DNA from: Porphyromonadaceae bacterium H1
GTDB lineage: Bacteria; Bacteroidota; Bacteroidia; Bacteroidales; Paludibacteraceae
NCBI GenBank assembly: GCA_001653155.1
Contig: BDEJ01000014.1
Location: forward strand, 1-64,000
Direction: 5' to 3'
DNA: 64,000 bases
Shown: piece after piece, positions 18,932-29,500 of the stretch
Position numbering within the stretch: position 1 is the stretch's first letter
Layout: every line of letters begins with the position of its first letter
The notes under the pieces: generated by a model
What the model was told of the DNA's origin: nothing
What the model saw: only the letters and a program-made list of their open reading frames with translations
The model's database searches: none
Program-made: the position numbers and the translations under genes

Positions 18932-20266
18932 TTATTCAATCTCTCCGGCTTCGCGCATCCCTTTTTCCACATCGCTCCACATGTCCTTGTAGATGATGTG
19001 CACGATATCGAAGACCATCAACCCGTCGGATTGCGCCAGGTTCATCTTGATGGATTCGCTCAAACCGTTGCGGTTCTCGTAAAACTGATCGGCCAGAATA
19101 CCGCCCAGGAACCTGTTTTCGCCCAGAATGCCTCTCAGCTTTTCGCAGGAGCCTTCCACGCAGTACCAGATATTTTTCTGTGCCTGCATATCGGTTTCGT
19201 TCTGCACCGCCTGGTCTTTTTTCAGATACTCCTCCTTGGTGATGCTGGTGTAGTAGTTGCCCACCATGTAGAGGTCGATCAGCTCGGCATAACCGGTATT
19301 TTTGTAGGTAGGTGTAGCCCAGTCGAAATCTTTCGAGGGGTCGTAGTTCTTGCTGGCAAAGTTCACACCCACTTCGTAGTAGGAAGGATACCAAGCTCCG
19401 GTGTAAGTACCGAACGAAATGTCGGGATTCACCTCCTTAATCTCTTTGCGGGCACGAGCCATGAAGTTGTAGATATTCTGGGCCCGCCATTCAATCCACT
19501 GGAGGAAATACTTTCCGCGTTCGGGATAGAAGTTCCCCTGCGAGTTCTTTTTCCATTCGTAGATGTCTTCGGGGAATTTTTCGAGCTTCGCACCGATATG
19601 CTCTTCGAACTTGCTGCGCGAGAAGTCGGAGAAATCGGCCATAATGCCGTCGTAGCGCACGCGGTCGAGAATGATTCCGTCGAGTTTCGGATACATGCGG
19701 ACGATCTCTTTGAAGATGTTCAGAATGTAGTCCTGATATTCGGGCAAAATGGGGTTCACCATGGCCGAATATTTCTTCGGTACAGCGGTGATGGGCTGCA
19801 ATCCGTTTTCGGGCGTATAAGCAATGCTAGCCCATTCGGCACGGCCTTCGAATACAGGACCGGAATTCTTGTAGTTGTGTCCGGCAACAAAGGTATTGAG
19901 AGCGGCATGAATCTTCAGCCCGTTTTCATGTGCCTTTTCGATGAAGTAGCCGAGGAAATCGAAGGATTCGTCGCGTTTCACTCCTTCCCATTCGGCGAGG
20001 AAAGGCGCGTATTCGCTTTTGTAAAGCACGTGTCCCGAGATGGGGCGCATGTCCACTACGGCATCGGTGAAGCCGAGCGCACTGATTTTTTCGAGGTAAA
20101 AATCGATGGAATCCTTGTGGTTAAAACGCTCGAAATTGGCCGTAGCATCGAACCACATCAATTTCGGGCTTGGGGTTTCCGCTTGTTGTTTTTTCTTCGG
20201 CGTGCAACCCACTGCAAGGAGGCCGCATGCAAGCATAAACGCAAAAATTGCTGTCTTCTTAATCAT
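18932..20266 (-). CDS. GHL10-type TIM-barrel (alpha-amylase-like) lipoprotein, copy 1
   Basis: This 444-residue lipoprotein (Cys21, LAVGC) has a single glycosyl hydrolase-like TIM barrel of the GHL10 group. It starts with the strand LMWFDATANF and has GFTDAVVDMRP and the central LDGIILDRVRYDGI (196-208), whose Asp201 is a candidate catalytic residue. Later come GTYTGAWYPSYYEVGVNFASK and DGLMVFDIVHI. The family is widespread but its activity is poorly defined. A diverged paralogue lies 1.5 kb upstream in the same operon (21744-23141) and shares these blocks. Its start overlaps the end of the phosphoesterase gene by 8 bp, implying coupled translation. Confidence 0.82.
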   Translation of the reverse strand: MIKKTAIFAFMLACGLLAVGCTPKKKQQAETPSPKLMWFDATANFERFNHKDSIDFYLEKISALGFTDAVVDMRPISGHVLYKSEYAPFLAEWEGVKRDESFDFLGYFIEKAHENGLKIHAALNTFVAGHNYKNSGPVFEGRAEWASIAYTPENGLQPITAVPKKYSAMVNPILPEYQDYILNIFKEIVRMYPKLDGIILDRVRYDGIMADFSDFSRSKFEEHIGAKLEKFPEDIYEWKKNSQGNFYPERGKYFLQWIEWRAQNIYNFMARARKEIKEVNPDISFGTYTGAWYPSYYEVGVNFASKNYDPSKDFDWATPTYKNTGYAELIDLYMVGNYYTSITKEEYLKKDQAVQNETDMQAQKNIWYCVEGSCEKLRGILGENRFLGGILADQFYENRNGLSESIKMNLAQSDGLMVFDIVHIIYKDMWSDVEKGMREAGEIE

Positions 20267-21719
20267 TTTTTTCTGTTTCTTTTGGTTTTATAGTTGTCGT
20301 ATATCTGTTGCCGAACGAATCGGTAGCTACAATTTCAACGGTCGATGTCTTCGAAGTCGGGGTTGCCCGGAACATGTGTCCGTTCTTGATAGGGCTAATC
20401 CATTTGAAGTCGAGTTTCTCTTTGTCGGCACACATCTTTGTAACTTCCGGGTCGATGCCTTCGAAGCGCGTCATTGCGCCCATATTGCGGCCGTTTTCAA
20501 TCCACTCCACCTTCCAGTTTTTGTCCCAGTTCCAAATGTTTACCGTTACATCTTCGGGGAAGTCCTTGCTTTCGCCCACAGCGTAGGCACGCATCTGGTA
20601 ATCGCGGGGATGACCGGCGCTTTTGAAGTACCACTGTACCCGGTCGCCGTCGATTTCGTACACGCCGTAGCCCAAGGGAGTACCGTCGAGGCAATAGGCT
20701 CCTTGCCACCAGGTTCCACAAATGGCTGCCGTGTTGTGTTCGTAGAGATTGGCGGCATGCACCATGTTTTTGTTGTAATGCATGTGTCCGGTGAGGATGT
20801 GTGCGTTGTAAGGCGCAAGCATCTTAAACAGAGCGGATGCGTTGATGGTTTGTCCACCCATCTGCTCACTGGAATAGGCAAAAGGTTGCGACTTCTCCGA
20901 TAAGCGGGCGGGGATGTGCATAGCCACAAAGACGGTACTTCCGGCGGGCACATGCGACAAGTCCTGTTGCAGCCAATGAAGGATTTTCTCGGTGAGGTAG
21001 CCCATGTAAAAATAGTCGCGACCGATGTAAAATACGTTGTCGAGGACGATGTAGTGCACCTTTCCACGGTTGAAGGAGTAACAATCCGGCCCGAAGATGC
21101 TGTTGTAAGTCCGTGTCGATGTTTCGTCGGAACGGCCTCCGTAGTTCATGTCGTGGTTGCCCAATACACGGTAGAAGGGAGCGCCGGCCTTACTCAACTC
21201 GTCGATATAACGCGAATAAAGCTGAGGCTTGTCGCCTACCAGATCGCCGCAATCGATACCGAAAACATCTCCTTTCCGGTAAGCTTCGATGGTCTTCCGA
21301 GTGTCTTCCACAATGGGTGTGTAGTGGACGAAATTCTCCTCCTTGAAAAACTGCGGATCGGCATGTACGAGAAGCAGATGACGTTGGTCGTCTTTCGGGT
21401 TTTTCTTCAATTCAAAATCATATTGCCGTTTCTCCGGCACGATTCGCTGATAAAAGCGAGGCAAGCCCAAGCTATCCTGCGGCAAGTAACCCGCCGGCGT
21501 GGATACAAAGACAAAATCGCCGCCACCCTTAGGGATGGAATAACGTCCGGCCTTATCGGTAAGCACACAGGTCTGTCCGTCGCTCACCACTACGCCGGAA
21601 AGTCCTTTTCCGGCACAGCTCACTTTTCCTTTTATCGGAGCAGGCGCTTGCGCCTTTGCCGGAACAAAGTTCCACAAACAGATAAAGCTAAGAAAAAATA
21701 AAATTTGAAATTTGTTCAT
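20259..21719 (-). CDS. Calcineurin-like phosphoesterase with MetallophosN and MetallophosC domains
   Basis: This is an exported metallophosphoesterase of 486 residues. It has a signal peptide (1-24), a carboxypeptidase-regulatory-like N-terminal sandwich (about 28-105), then the calcineurin fold with metal ligands D121, DCGD (156-159), GNHD (187-190), H268 and GHMH (311-314), and a C-terminal beta domain (about 350-486). The three-domain layout is common in Bacteroidales glycan loci. It probably removes phosphate or splits phosphodiesters on sugars. It overlaps the next gene by 8 bp and lies between the two GHL10 paralogues. Confidence 0.88.
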   Translation of the reverse strand: MNKFQILFFLSFICLWNFVPAKAQAPAPIKGKVSCAGKGLSGVVVSDGQTCVLTDKAGRYSIPKGGGDFVFVSTPAGYLPQDSLGLPRFYQRIVPEKRQYDFELKKNPKDDQRHLLLVHADPQFFKEENFVHYTPIVEDTRKTIEAYRKGDVFGIDCGDLVGDKPQLYSRYIDELSKAGAPFYRVLGNHDMNYGGRSDETSTRTYNSIFGPDCYSFNRGKVHYIVLDNVFYIGRDYFYMGYLTEKILHWLQQDLSHVPAGSTVFVAMHIPARLSEKSQPFAYSSEQMGGQTINASALFKMLAPYNAHILTGHMHYNKNMVHAANLYEHNTAAICGTWWQGAYCLDGTPLGYGVYEIDGDRVQWYFKSAGHPRDYQMRAYAVGESKDFPEDVTVNIWNWDKNWKVEWIENGRNMGAMTRFEGIDPEVTKMCADKEKLDFKWISPIKNGHMFRATPTSKTSTVEIVATDSFGNRYTTTIKPKETEKND

Positions 21720-21743
21720 CGATTACAATCTATTGTTTTTTAA

Positions 21744-23141
21744 TTATTTATTCTCTCCGATGGCCACGCGGATGCCTTCCTTGGCGTAAGTCCACTGACT
21801 GGCCAGTTTCAGGTGAATCATATCGAACAGGAAGTATCCGTCGCAGGCATCCATACAGGCCTTGACGGACTTCACAATGGCTTCGTTCTCCTGTGCGGGT
21901 GTAGCGAGGTTTTTTGCATCCCAATTGCCCACATCGGGGCCGCCGGCCACCATCGGGCAATCCTTCCCGATTTTATCTTTCGCCAAACGGCAAAATCCTT
22001 CCATCGTCCACTCCGTACTTCCGTACACCTTGAGCGGCGAGGCATAGGCGCCGATCAGCATCTGCTCCATCAGGTCGGCATACCCGTACTTACGGTATTC
22101 GGCCGAAGCCCAAGGGTAAACGGAAGCAGAATACTTTTTGCTTGCCCAGTTGACGCCCACTTCGTAGTAGCTCGAATACCAACCGCCCACATATACGCCG
22201 AATTTCACTTTCGGATTTGTGTCTTTGACGGCTTTACGCGCCTTTGCCATAAAGTCGTGCATCACTTTAGCCCGGAACACGAGCCATTTCTTAAAATAAG
22301 GCGGATAAGCCGCCATTTTGCTTATATCCGCCATCGTAGCCCCTTGAGGCAAAATATCGTCGGGGAAGTTGGCTACTTGTTTTCCGAGGTAGGCCTCGAA
22401 TTGTTTTCGGGTCAGGTCGGAGAAATCGGAGCGGATGCCGTCGAAGCGTCCTCTGTCGAGAAAAATCCCGTCCAGGTCGTATTTGGCAAGATCTTTCAGC
22501 AGGGCGCAGAGGTAGTCCTGTACTTCGGGGTTTACGGGATTGAAGAATTTGGTATTTCGCTGAGGATTACTTAAGGTGTTGGTAATGCCGGCAGCGAGGT
22601 TTTCGGAAGTAGCCCAATTCCTTTTCGATGCATCGCGAAAGAGGATGCCTTCGGCGCCCAGCGAAGTGCTGTTGCCGCCGGTCATGGTGTTGAATCCGGC
22701 ATGCACCTTCAATCCGAGGCGGCGTCCTTCGTCGATAAAGGCTTGGAGGTAATCCCAAGTTGCCGTTCGTTCTATTTTCGTATAGCTGCCCTTCACCCAG
22801 GCTCCCAACCAGCTAACCGGTTTGGCTCCGGGTACGGAAGATTGAAAGAGGATATCCCCGTTGGTGGGACGAATGTCCACCACCACATCGGTAAAGCCGG
22901 CATCCTTGGCCAGCGCCAGATCGCGGGCGATATTTTCTTTGCTATTGGCAAAATCGGGAAAATTGGCCGCCGCATCAATCCAGATGAAGCGGGGTTTAGC
23001 CTCGGGGGTCGGTTTCGGATTGTCGGGCTTGTCTTTGGGATCGGGATCGGGCCATTCCCATTTGGGAGTATGCGCACTTTCTCCACAAGAATAAAGCAAA
23101 GACAAGCATAACAAGCAAATAAAAAACAGATGAGATTTCAT
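21744..23141 (-). CDS. GHL10-type TIM-barrel lipoprotein, copy 2
   Basis: This 465-residue lipoprotein (Cys19, LLYSC) has a Pro/Asp/Lys-rich linker (about 30-49) that would hold the barrel away from the membrane. The TIM barrel repeats the blocks of the neighbouring paralogue: FIWIDAAANF, GFTDVVVDIRP, LDGIFLDRGRFDGI (223-236, Asp229) and GVYVGGWYSSYYEVGVNWASK. Conservation of the Asp-Arg core suggests both are active glycosidase-like enzymes, but the substrate is unknown. It starts 103 bp downstream of the DUF5018 gene, after a strong hairpin, and may be expressed at a lower level than the SusCD genes. Confidence 0.82.
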   Translation of the reverse strand: MKSHLFFICLLCLSLLYSCGESAHTPKWEWPDPDPKDKPDNPKPTPEAKPRFIWIDAAANFPDFANSKENIARDLALAKDAGFTDVVVDIRPTNGDILFQSSVPGAKPVSWLGAWVKGSYTKIERTATWDYLQAFIDEGRRLGLKVHAGFNTMTGGNSTSLGAEGILFRDASKRNWATSENLAAGITNTLSNPQRNTKFFNPVNPEVQDYLCALLKDLAKYDLDGIFLDRGRFDGIRSDFSDLTRKQFEAYLGKQVANFPDDILPQGATMADISKMAAYPPYFKKWLVFRAKVMHDFMAKARKAVKDTNPKVKFGVYVGGWYSSYYEVGVNWASKKYSASVYPWASAEYRKYGYADLMEQMLIGAYASPLKVYGSTEWTMEGFCRLAKDKIGKDCPMVAGGPDVGNWDAKNLATPAQENEAIVKSVKACMDACDGYFLFDMIHLKLASQWTYAKEGIRVAIGENK

Positions 23142-23163
23142 GATTGTATCAAAAACAAGATGA

Positions 23164-23205
23164 GAGCAACACAGACCGAAGGAAAACCTCGGGTCTGTGC
23201 CGCTC
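23164..23205 (-). other. Intra-operon RNA hairpin after the SusCD-DUF5018 genes
   Basis: The arms 23164-23177 and 23192-23205 form a 14-bp stem in the leftward RNA; two positions pair as G-U only in that orientation. An inner GG/CC pair extends it. The sequence after it is U-rich but interrupted, so it may act as a partial terminator or 3' stabiliser separating the uptake genes from downstream enzymes. Confidence 0.5.
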
Positions 23206-23245
23206 CCTTCTTTAGTTATTCTACTTTTAAAAAGATGTATTTTTA

Positions 23246-24907
23246 TTATAAATTATCCACATCAATACAGTCGAATTCGTAGGCATCCACACCTCCCGCA
23301 GATCCAAGCAGATAAAGTATCATTTTCAAACCGTCAGGTGATACTTTCAGGTGCACATCTGCTATTGAACCTGCGTTATTGGGTGCCGATAATTCCGGAG
23401 ATTTATAAATCAGGAATTCCGGAGATTTCGGATCGCCTCCAATACTTGCCGGAGAAGTCACATCGAAAAGATAAGCTAAAGTATGTTTTCCCGTAACATG
23501 GCTCGCCATGGCAAGATAGTTGGCACCATTGAAGTCAACCAAGTCAAAACTTTGATTCACATCCTTTTCTATACCCAGGGCTTCTAAGTTCAAAGCCGCA
23601 TTCAGAGAACCATCTCCATTAAAGAGCCCGACAGCATTTACGGGGCCATAACCGGCCAAAAAGAGCCCTTTACTTAAGTCTTGTTTATCCAGAGGGGCCG
23701 CATCCGAGACAAAATTCCATTTAATTTTGCTTACATCTGCCGTATATAGCTGGGGTTCGGGCGACTGTAAAACACCGCCGGTCACCTTCCAATAAATAAA
23801 CTTACTTGACTGTTGAATAGAGACCAAGATAAGAGCATCCCCATCGAGACTTCCCACAATAGACATCCTCCGGCCTGCGCCTTTTGCATGTTCTCCTTTG
23901 TATTCAATATAGACTTCAGGAGCTCCTGTTCCATTAATCCGATAGATATTCAAAGGCTTACCTGCATCTTGATTTAAATTCGAAAGCAATACGGTACCCT
24001 TATCGTCGTTGGTAACAAAGAAATTTCCCAAACCGGATTTGAAAGGCAATTCAATTGTACCGACCTTCTTACCCGTGAAGCGGTCGATATAAATCAAGTC
24101 TTCATTACGGGTATTGAGATATACATACTTATCGGAAATGGCAATGGCATAAGCCCAATCCAGTCTGCCGACTCCCAGATCGGCCAATTTTACACTAAAC
24201 AGTTGCTTTGCACTCGCTTTACGCAAACCGCGTGCAATCTTATTGGGAATAAAGGTCTGTACCGTATACTCCTGAGTAGAACCATCATGAGCCGTAATGG
24301 TATAAGTAACCGGATTATTGAAATCCTGAGGCAAAGTAGGATCCGGCGAGATGCTGGCATGAGGAGATACCTTAATATTCGGTGTTAAATTAGCCAAATC
24401 CTGTCCTCCGGCAACCAGTCCAACCATTTTTTTATCTTCCAATATGATTCCACTCAAACCATTGGAAAGAGAAAAATCAGTAATCATCTTTTTATCACTT
24501 CTTCTTCGCTCAGCTTTGATGATAAGTGTTGATTTCGCCCCATTGGGAGAGGTCACGGTAAGGCGTTGATCCTGACTCAGATCGATCAATTTACCCAAAC
24601 CCGGTTCTATTTTTACATTGTTTGGCAGGGAAGCATAAAGCTTCATTTGGGTCATATCTGTTTCTTGGGTACTTTCTTCGGGATAATACCAAGGAATAAC
24701 GACAGTCAGAACATCCCCATCTTTGTAAGGATGCGGATTCTCTACAAAGAACTCTCCTTTTCCATCAGGCAAAGTAGCCCAAATTTTATCAGCTCCGGCT
24801 GTCGGGTTATCACTGATAAGTACTTCTGGTGACTGACAAGCTGTAAACGATAGGAAACAAGCTGTCAATGCAAAACATATCGTCTTTTTCATAATGTTAT
24901 TTTTCAT
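23246..24907 (-). CDS. DUF5018 lipoprotein (SusE-position surface protein)
   Basis: This 553-residue lipoprotein (Cys24, FTAC) starts either at the ATG at 24907 or at a second ATG at 24892; the latter gives a more typical signal peptide. The N-terminal part contains two Ig-like segments (about 25-215, with VKIEPGLGKLIDLS and VKISVSPHAS-like repeats ending TVQTFIPN), the DUF5018 region. The rest (about 230-550) is a series of beta-propeller-like repeats (YIDRFTGKKVGTIELP, VSPDGLKMILYLL). It lies directly after SusD, where surface glycan-binding proteins normally sit, so glycan capture is likely. No catalytic residues are recognisable. Confidence 0.78.
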   Translation of the reverse strand: MKNNIMKKTICFALTACFLSFTACQSPEVLISDNPTAGADKIWATLPDGKGEFFVENPHPYKDGDVLTVVIPWYYPEESTQETDMTQMKLYASLPNNVKIEPGLGKLIDLSQDQRLTVTSPNGAKSTLIIKAERRRSDKKMITDFSLSNGLSGIILEDKKMVGLVAGGQDLANLTPNIKVSPHASISPDPTLPQDFNNPVTYTITAHDGSTQEYTVQTFIPNKIARGLRKASAKQLFSVKLADLGVGRLDWAYAIAISDKYVYLNTRNEDLIYIDRFTGKKVGTIELPFKSGLGNFFVTNDDKGTVLLSNLNQDAGKPLNIYRINGTGAPEVYIEYKGEHAKGAGRRMSIVGSLDGDALILVSIQQSSKFIYWKVTGGVLQSPEPQLYTADVSKIKWNFVSDAAPLDKQDLSKGLFLAGYGPVNAVGLFNGDGSLNAALNLEALGIEKDVNQSFDLVDFNGANYLAMASHVTGKHTLAYLFDVTSPASIGGDPKSPEFLIYKSPELSAPNNAGSIADVHLKVSPDGLKMILYLLGSAGGVDAYEFDCIDVDNL

Positions 24908-24919
24908 TTTTCCTCACAA

Positions 24920-26536
24920 TTATTTCCATTCATCATATTGCTCTATCAAGGAGTTATTCTGCAGTTCCGTATTGGGAATGGGAAGCACGTAAGTTCTTTC
25001 CGAGAATTGACGATCTTGATAGTCCACATCAATGTATTCATAATTTGTTCCTGTTATTTTAAAACCATGACAACGATACTTACTATACTCAATGTGAGCA
25101 AGTTTCCAACGTCTCATGTCCCAGAAAAGCTGTCCTTCATAAGCTAATTCAACTTGTCTTTCGTTGCGATAGTCACGGAACCATTCCTCTCCCTCAGAGG
25201 TTTTAGCGGGTAGAGCAACACGAGCACGTACTTGGTTCATAGCTTGTGCTGCTTCTGCCATCCGATTCAAGCGGAAAGCAGCTTCAGCTTTATTTAGCAA
25301 TACTTCAGCATAACGCAACTCAACCCATGTTTGTGAACTAGCTTTGCCCTTTATGTCTATTAAGGACTCATCCATCAGTTTTCTTAAGAAATAGCCGGTA
25401 GTTGTGTGACCATAAGAATAGGGCTGTTCTCTGTAAGCCATAAAAGTTCCATTTACGCCTCCAACCGAGTTTTCCATGACTTTTCCTTTCCAGGTAGATC
25501 CCGGATAAATAATGGTGGCATGAAAACGAGGCTCTAAATCTTCATAAGGAGGACGAACAGCTGTTGCTGTATGGTAGGGTGACCAATCCATTTTACTTCC
25601 ATCCTTCTTCTCATAGCTTTCCACCATTTCCTGGGTAGGTGTACCCAAAGCACCATGCTCGTATCCATCACTAAGTGGCACATAGTCTTTGTCAAAGCCA
25701 TGGTTCGGACCAATAGCATCGTATCTAAATTCAAGGATAGCTTCTTTGTTGGATCCTTTCCATGAATCGGCATATTTCTCCATTAATCCATAAGCCCCTG
25801 AGTTAATCACCGCTTCTGCGGCATCGTAGGCCGCCTGCCAACGCTTAGCATACAACATAGCACGCGATTTGAAAGCTTGAGCCATAAGTTTAGTTACTCG
25901 TCCTTTTTCTCCAGCAGGCCAAGAATCCGGCAAATTGGCAATGGCGTAGTTCAAATCGGACTCTACCAAATTCCAAGTTTCTTCCTCTGTACTGCGAGCC
26001 TTATTTTTTTCCATCTGTTCAAGACTTTCATAAAGGATAACACCCCCGTGGCGCTTTGCCAGCTGGAAATACATAAATGCCCTGAAGAAACGTACTTGAG
26101 CCTCCCACAAAGTATTTTCTTCCGAAGAAAATCCCGAATGTTTCTTCATGGCATGCAGAAACTCGTTCATTCTTCTAATTTTATTATAACCGTCCGTCCA
26201 GTTATCGTAAAAACAACTTGCCGGAGTTACTGTAGCAGCATTGAATACATAATTATTAGGATGTCCCGCTTTATGTCCCAAGGCATAAGACCCATACTTA
26301 AAAGTATTAGTCAAACTTTCAGTAAGACTTCCTTGAAATTGCTGATCTCCAAACTGTCCATACTGTGACAGGTAAGTATAAAAACCATTTACGTACAAAT
26401 CAACACTTGATTTCTCTTCCCATATCACTTTATTGGACAATCTATCACTGGGTGTTAAATCGAGCCAATCCGAACAACTGCTCAGAGCAAAAGCAATAAG
26501 CGAGAGAAGCAGCATTTTTTCTAATATCTTTTTCAT
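24920..26536 (-). CDS. SusD/RagB family nutrient-binding lipoprotein, pair 1
   Basis: This 538-residue outer-membrane lipoprotein (Cys21, LSSC) closes over the SusC channel and binds the glycan. It has the family N-terminus (CSDWLDLTPSD), TPR-like helices (ALEAQVRFFRAFMYFQLAKRHGGV in type, with the conserved R-F-F-R-A-F segment), and the C-terminal ELRYAEVLLNKAEAAFRL and ERQVELAYEGQLFWDMRRWK blocks. The gene lies 25 bp after its SusC partner and 12 bp before the DUF5018 gene, so all three share a transcript. Confidence 0.93.
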   Translation of the reverse strand: MKKILEKMLLLSLIAFALSSCSDWLDLTPSDRLSNKVIWEEKSSVDLYVNGFYTYLSQYGQFGDQQFQGSLTESLTNTFKYGSYALGHKAGHPNNYVFNAATVTPASCFYDNWTDGYNKIRRMNEFLHAMKKHSGFSSEENTLWEAQVRFFRAFMYFQLAKRHGGVILYESLEQMEKNKARSTEEETWNLVESDLNYAIANLPDSWPAGEKGRVTKLMAQAFKSRAMLYAKRWQAAYDAAEAVINSGAYGLMEKYADSWKGSNKEAILEFRYDAIGPNHGFDKDYVPLSDGYEHGALGTPTQEMVESYEKKDGSKMDWSPYHTATAVRPPYEDLEPRFHATIIYPGSTWKGKVMENSVGGVNGTFMAYREQPYSYGHTTTGYFLRKLMDESLIDIKGKASSQTWVELRYAEVLLNKAEAAFRLNRMAEAAQAMNQVRARVALPAKTSEGEEWFRDYRNERQVELAYEGQLFWDMRRWKLAHIEYSKYRCHGFKITGTNYEYIDVDYQDRQFSERTYVLPIPNTELQNNSLIEQYDEWK

Positions 26537-26561
26537 ATATCGTAGTTTATTTTATTATTTA

Positions 26562-29500
26562 TTATAAGGACAAATTAAGTCCAATGGAAGCCGTACGCTG
26601 CTGAGGATAATATCCGTTATTTACTCCCGGTTGTTCGGGGTCAATATTGTATTTAATCAGTTCGCTGAAAGTCAGCAAATTCGAACCTTCTACATACACA
26701 CGAACTTTATCAATACCAGCAAGACGGGTTATACGTTGGGGTAAAGTATAGCCCAACTGACAAGACTTCAAACGAAGGTAGTCGCCGTTTCTATACCAGA
26801 AAGTGGAAGAATAAGCATTATTGCTACTTACCTTTACCAACGACAGGCGCGGCAGTTCGGCATTCGGGTTATCGGGTCGCCAGGACTTTTCGAGTACATA
26901 TTGCGGCGAATTGCCTCCGTGGTAGAAGGGGAGTGTAAAAGCCGTGTTGTCCTGAACTCCTTCGGAACCTGCTGAGGTATATACTCCCGTCATGGATACA
27001 GTACGTCCAATTCCGGCCAACCACAACATGTCGAAGTCAATACCTTTCCAATTGGCAGACAAATTCAGAGATGTTTGGAATCGGGCATAAGGAGTTTTAG
27101 CAACATCGTAGCCCCCATCCTGAGCTTCCGTTATTTTACCGTCTCCGTTACGGTCTTTATATTTGATGTATCCGGGAAGTACTGGTTTTCCGGGGATAGT
27201 AGGAGAGTTCTTGATTTCATCTTCCGATTGGAAAAGCCCTTCAGCAATAAATCCGAGAGGCGCTCCAACTTCTTTACCGGTTAAACGTAAGTAGTCAGGC
27301 GTATTGGGCGAATCTCCGGCATAGTACAACCAGCGGCGGAAGGCTACGGTTCCTACCCATTTTACTCCGTAACGAAAATCATTAATACGGTTGTTGTGGC
27401 TGATAGTAAAATCAAATCCTCGGTAATCTATTTTATTCAAATTGGCACTATTGAAGAAATATCCACCCATCGATGGAGGATAGGAACTTCCAACATTAGT
27501 TACCAAATCATATTGATACTTATAGAAAGCATCTAGTTCAACTCCCAACAGACCTTTCCAAGCCAGAAAATCAACCCCTAAGTTATAAGTTATGGCTTGT
27601 TCCCATCCCAATTTGGTATTTCCTAAAACGCTAGTATACATAATACTTTGTCTCTGGTCTCCCAAGATTAATGCGTTAGAAGAAACTCCCATCAAATTTA
27701 AAAAGTGGAAAGGACTAACATGTGAAGTAGCCGTCTTTCCAATTCCTCCACGCAGTTTCAGATTATCTACCCAGGTAGCATGAAACCAATCTTCGTTATT
27801 CATTCTCCATCCTAAGGAAACAGCAGGCAGATTAATCCAACGTTCCCCATCCTTACCTTTAAACAAGTAACTACCATCCCTGCGGATAGAGGCTTCGACT
27901 AAATAACGATTGTCGTAATCATAATTAATACGTCCTACCATACCAAGCAAACGGGCTTGATGCTCATTACCGGAAGTATTGGGAACTTTTTCCGTCCCTT
28001 TCCCCGATTTGTGAGTTATTTTTCCCATTATATCCAGCTCTCGGAATTCAAGACCGTATCCGGTAAGTCCGAAAACATTTCCGAATTTATTTCGTGTTTC
28101 GAGCAAGCCTAAAACATCAAGTTTGTGTTTTCCAAAAGCCTTATCGTAGGTAAAACTCGATTGAGTTACCACATCGGTAGAAACGTGCGAGCTTTCAGTC
28201 AGCGAAGTATTTCCTGAGTTGTTTTCAAGAAGCGTATAGCTGATACTGGAAGTAGTTGACGTCGGTAACTTTGCAAGCATTGTTTTGTTTCTATACATCA
28301 GCGACTTAATAAGCTGGAAGAAACGGTCGTACGATCCCATAAACTTCAGGCTCAAACCTTCTACGAAAGGAACATCGTATTTGAGTGAAAAGTTTGTCTG
28401 AATGGTAGTATTCTGCGGTTTACTATAGCCCGACTCGTAAATAGAAGCCATGGGACTTACTGAAGACGATGCGGTAGGAGTAGAGGTATAATACCATTTC
28501 CCATCTGCAGCTTGAATTTTCTCTGGAATATAAGGAAGCGCCCGTACTGCTTGTTGCGGAATATTGTGCCAATCATTCGGGTTAGCAGAATAAGCTGCCC
28601 TGTCGTGCTCGTCAATACGTCCCGCCACGTTAACAGTCAACGAGAGATTGTCCGTAAGTTGAGCGTCCACATTCGTCCGAAGACTGTAGCGTCGATAGTT
28701 GAAATTTTCTACATTTCCTTTCTGAACAAAGGTGCCAAGAGAAGAAAAGAATTTCACTTTCTCGTTTCCTCCCGTAGCGGTGATGTTGTGGTTCATAGTC
28801 GAACCGATTCCGAATACCTTGTCGTACCAATTCGTATTCCCCCAACCGTCAATTCCAAGTTTCATTTTTTCTACTTGTTCTTCTGTAAATACGGGGGCAT
28901 CACCATCCAGTTCACGGGATTTGTTGTACCAATAAGCGTAGCTCGGACCGTCGAGCCATTTCAGCTGATTGGCATTCTCACTTACCCCATAGGATCCTCT
29001 GTAAGTAATCCCCAATTGTCCGCTTTTTCCTCGCTTAGTAGTAACAATCACTACAGATGTAGCATTCAAACCAAAAACGGAAGCTGATGTAGCATCCTTC
29101 AATACCGAGATCGATTCTATTTCATTCGGATCAATTTCGTTAATGCTCCGTATCACCCCATCAACGATATAAGTAGCAGACTCTCCTCGAATTAAAAGCG
29201 AAGCAGCGTCTGCCCCCGGCTGTCCGGATTGTTGGAGCATCGTAAGCCCAGCAACCCGGGCACCTAATACGTTGGTTACTCCCACCACAGGAGCTTTGAT
29301 AAGTTCCGTATCCAGAAGAGTTGAGACTGCACCCGTCACACTGGTTTTCTTTTGGGTTCCGTAACCTACTACAACGACTTCGTCGAGTACTTTTTGATCT
29401 TCCTGCAAGGTTACGGATATAAAATTCCGGCCTTGTACGGAAAGCGACTGTGGGAGGTAACCGATATAAGTGAATTCCAAAACGGCGTTAGCCGGCAGGG

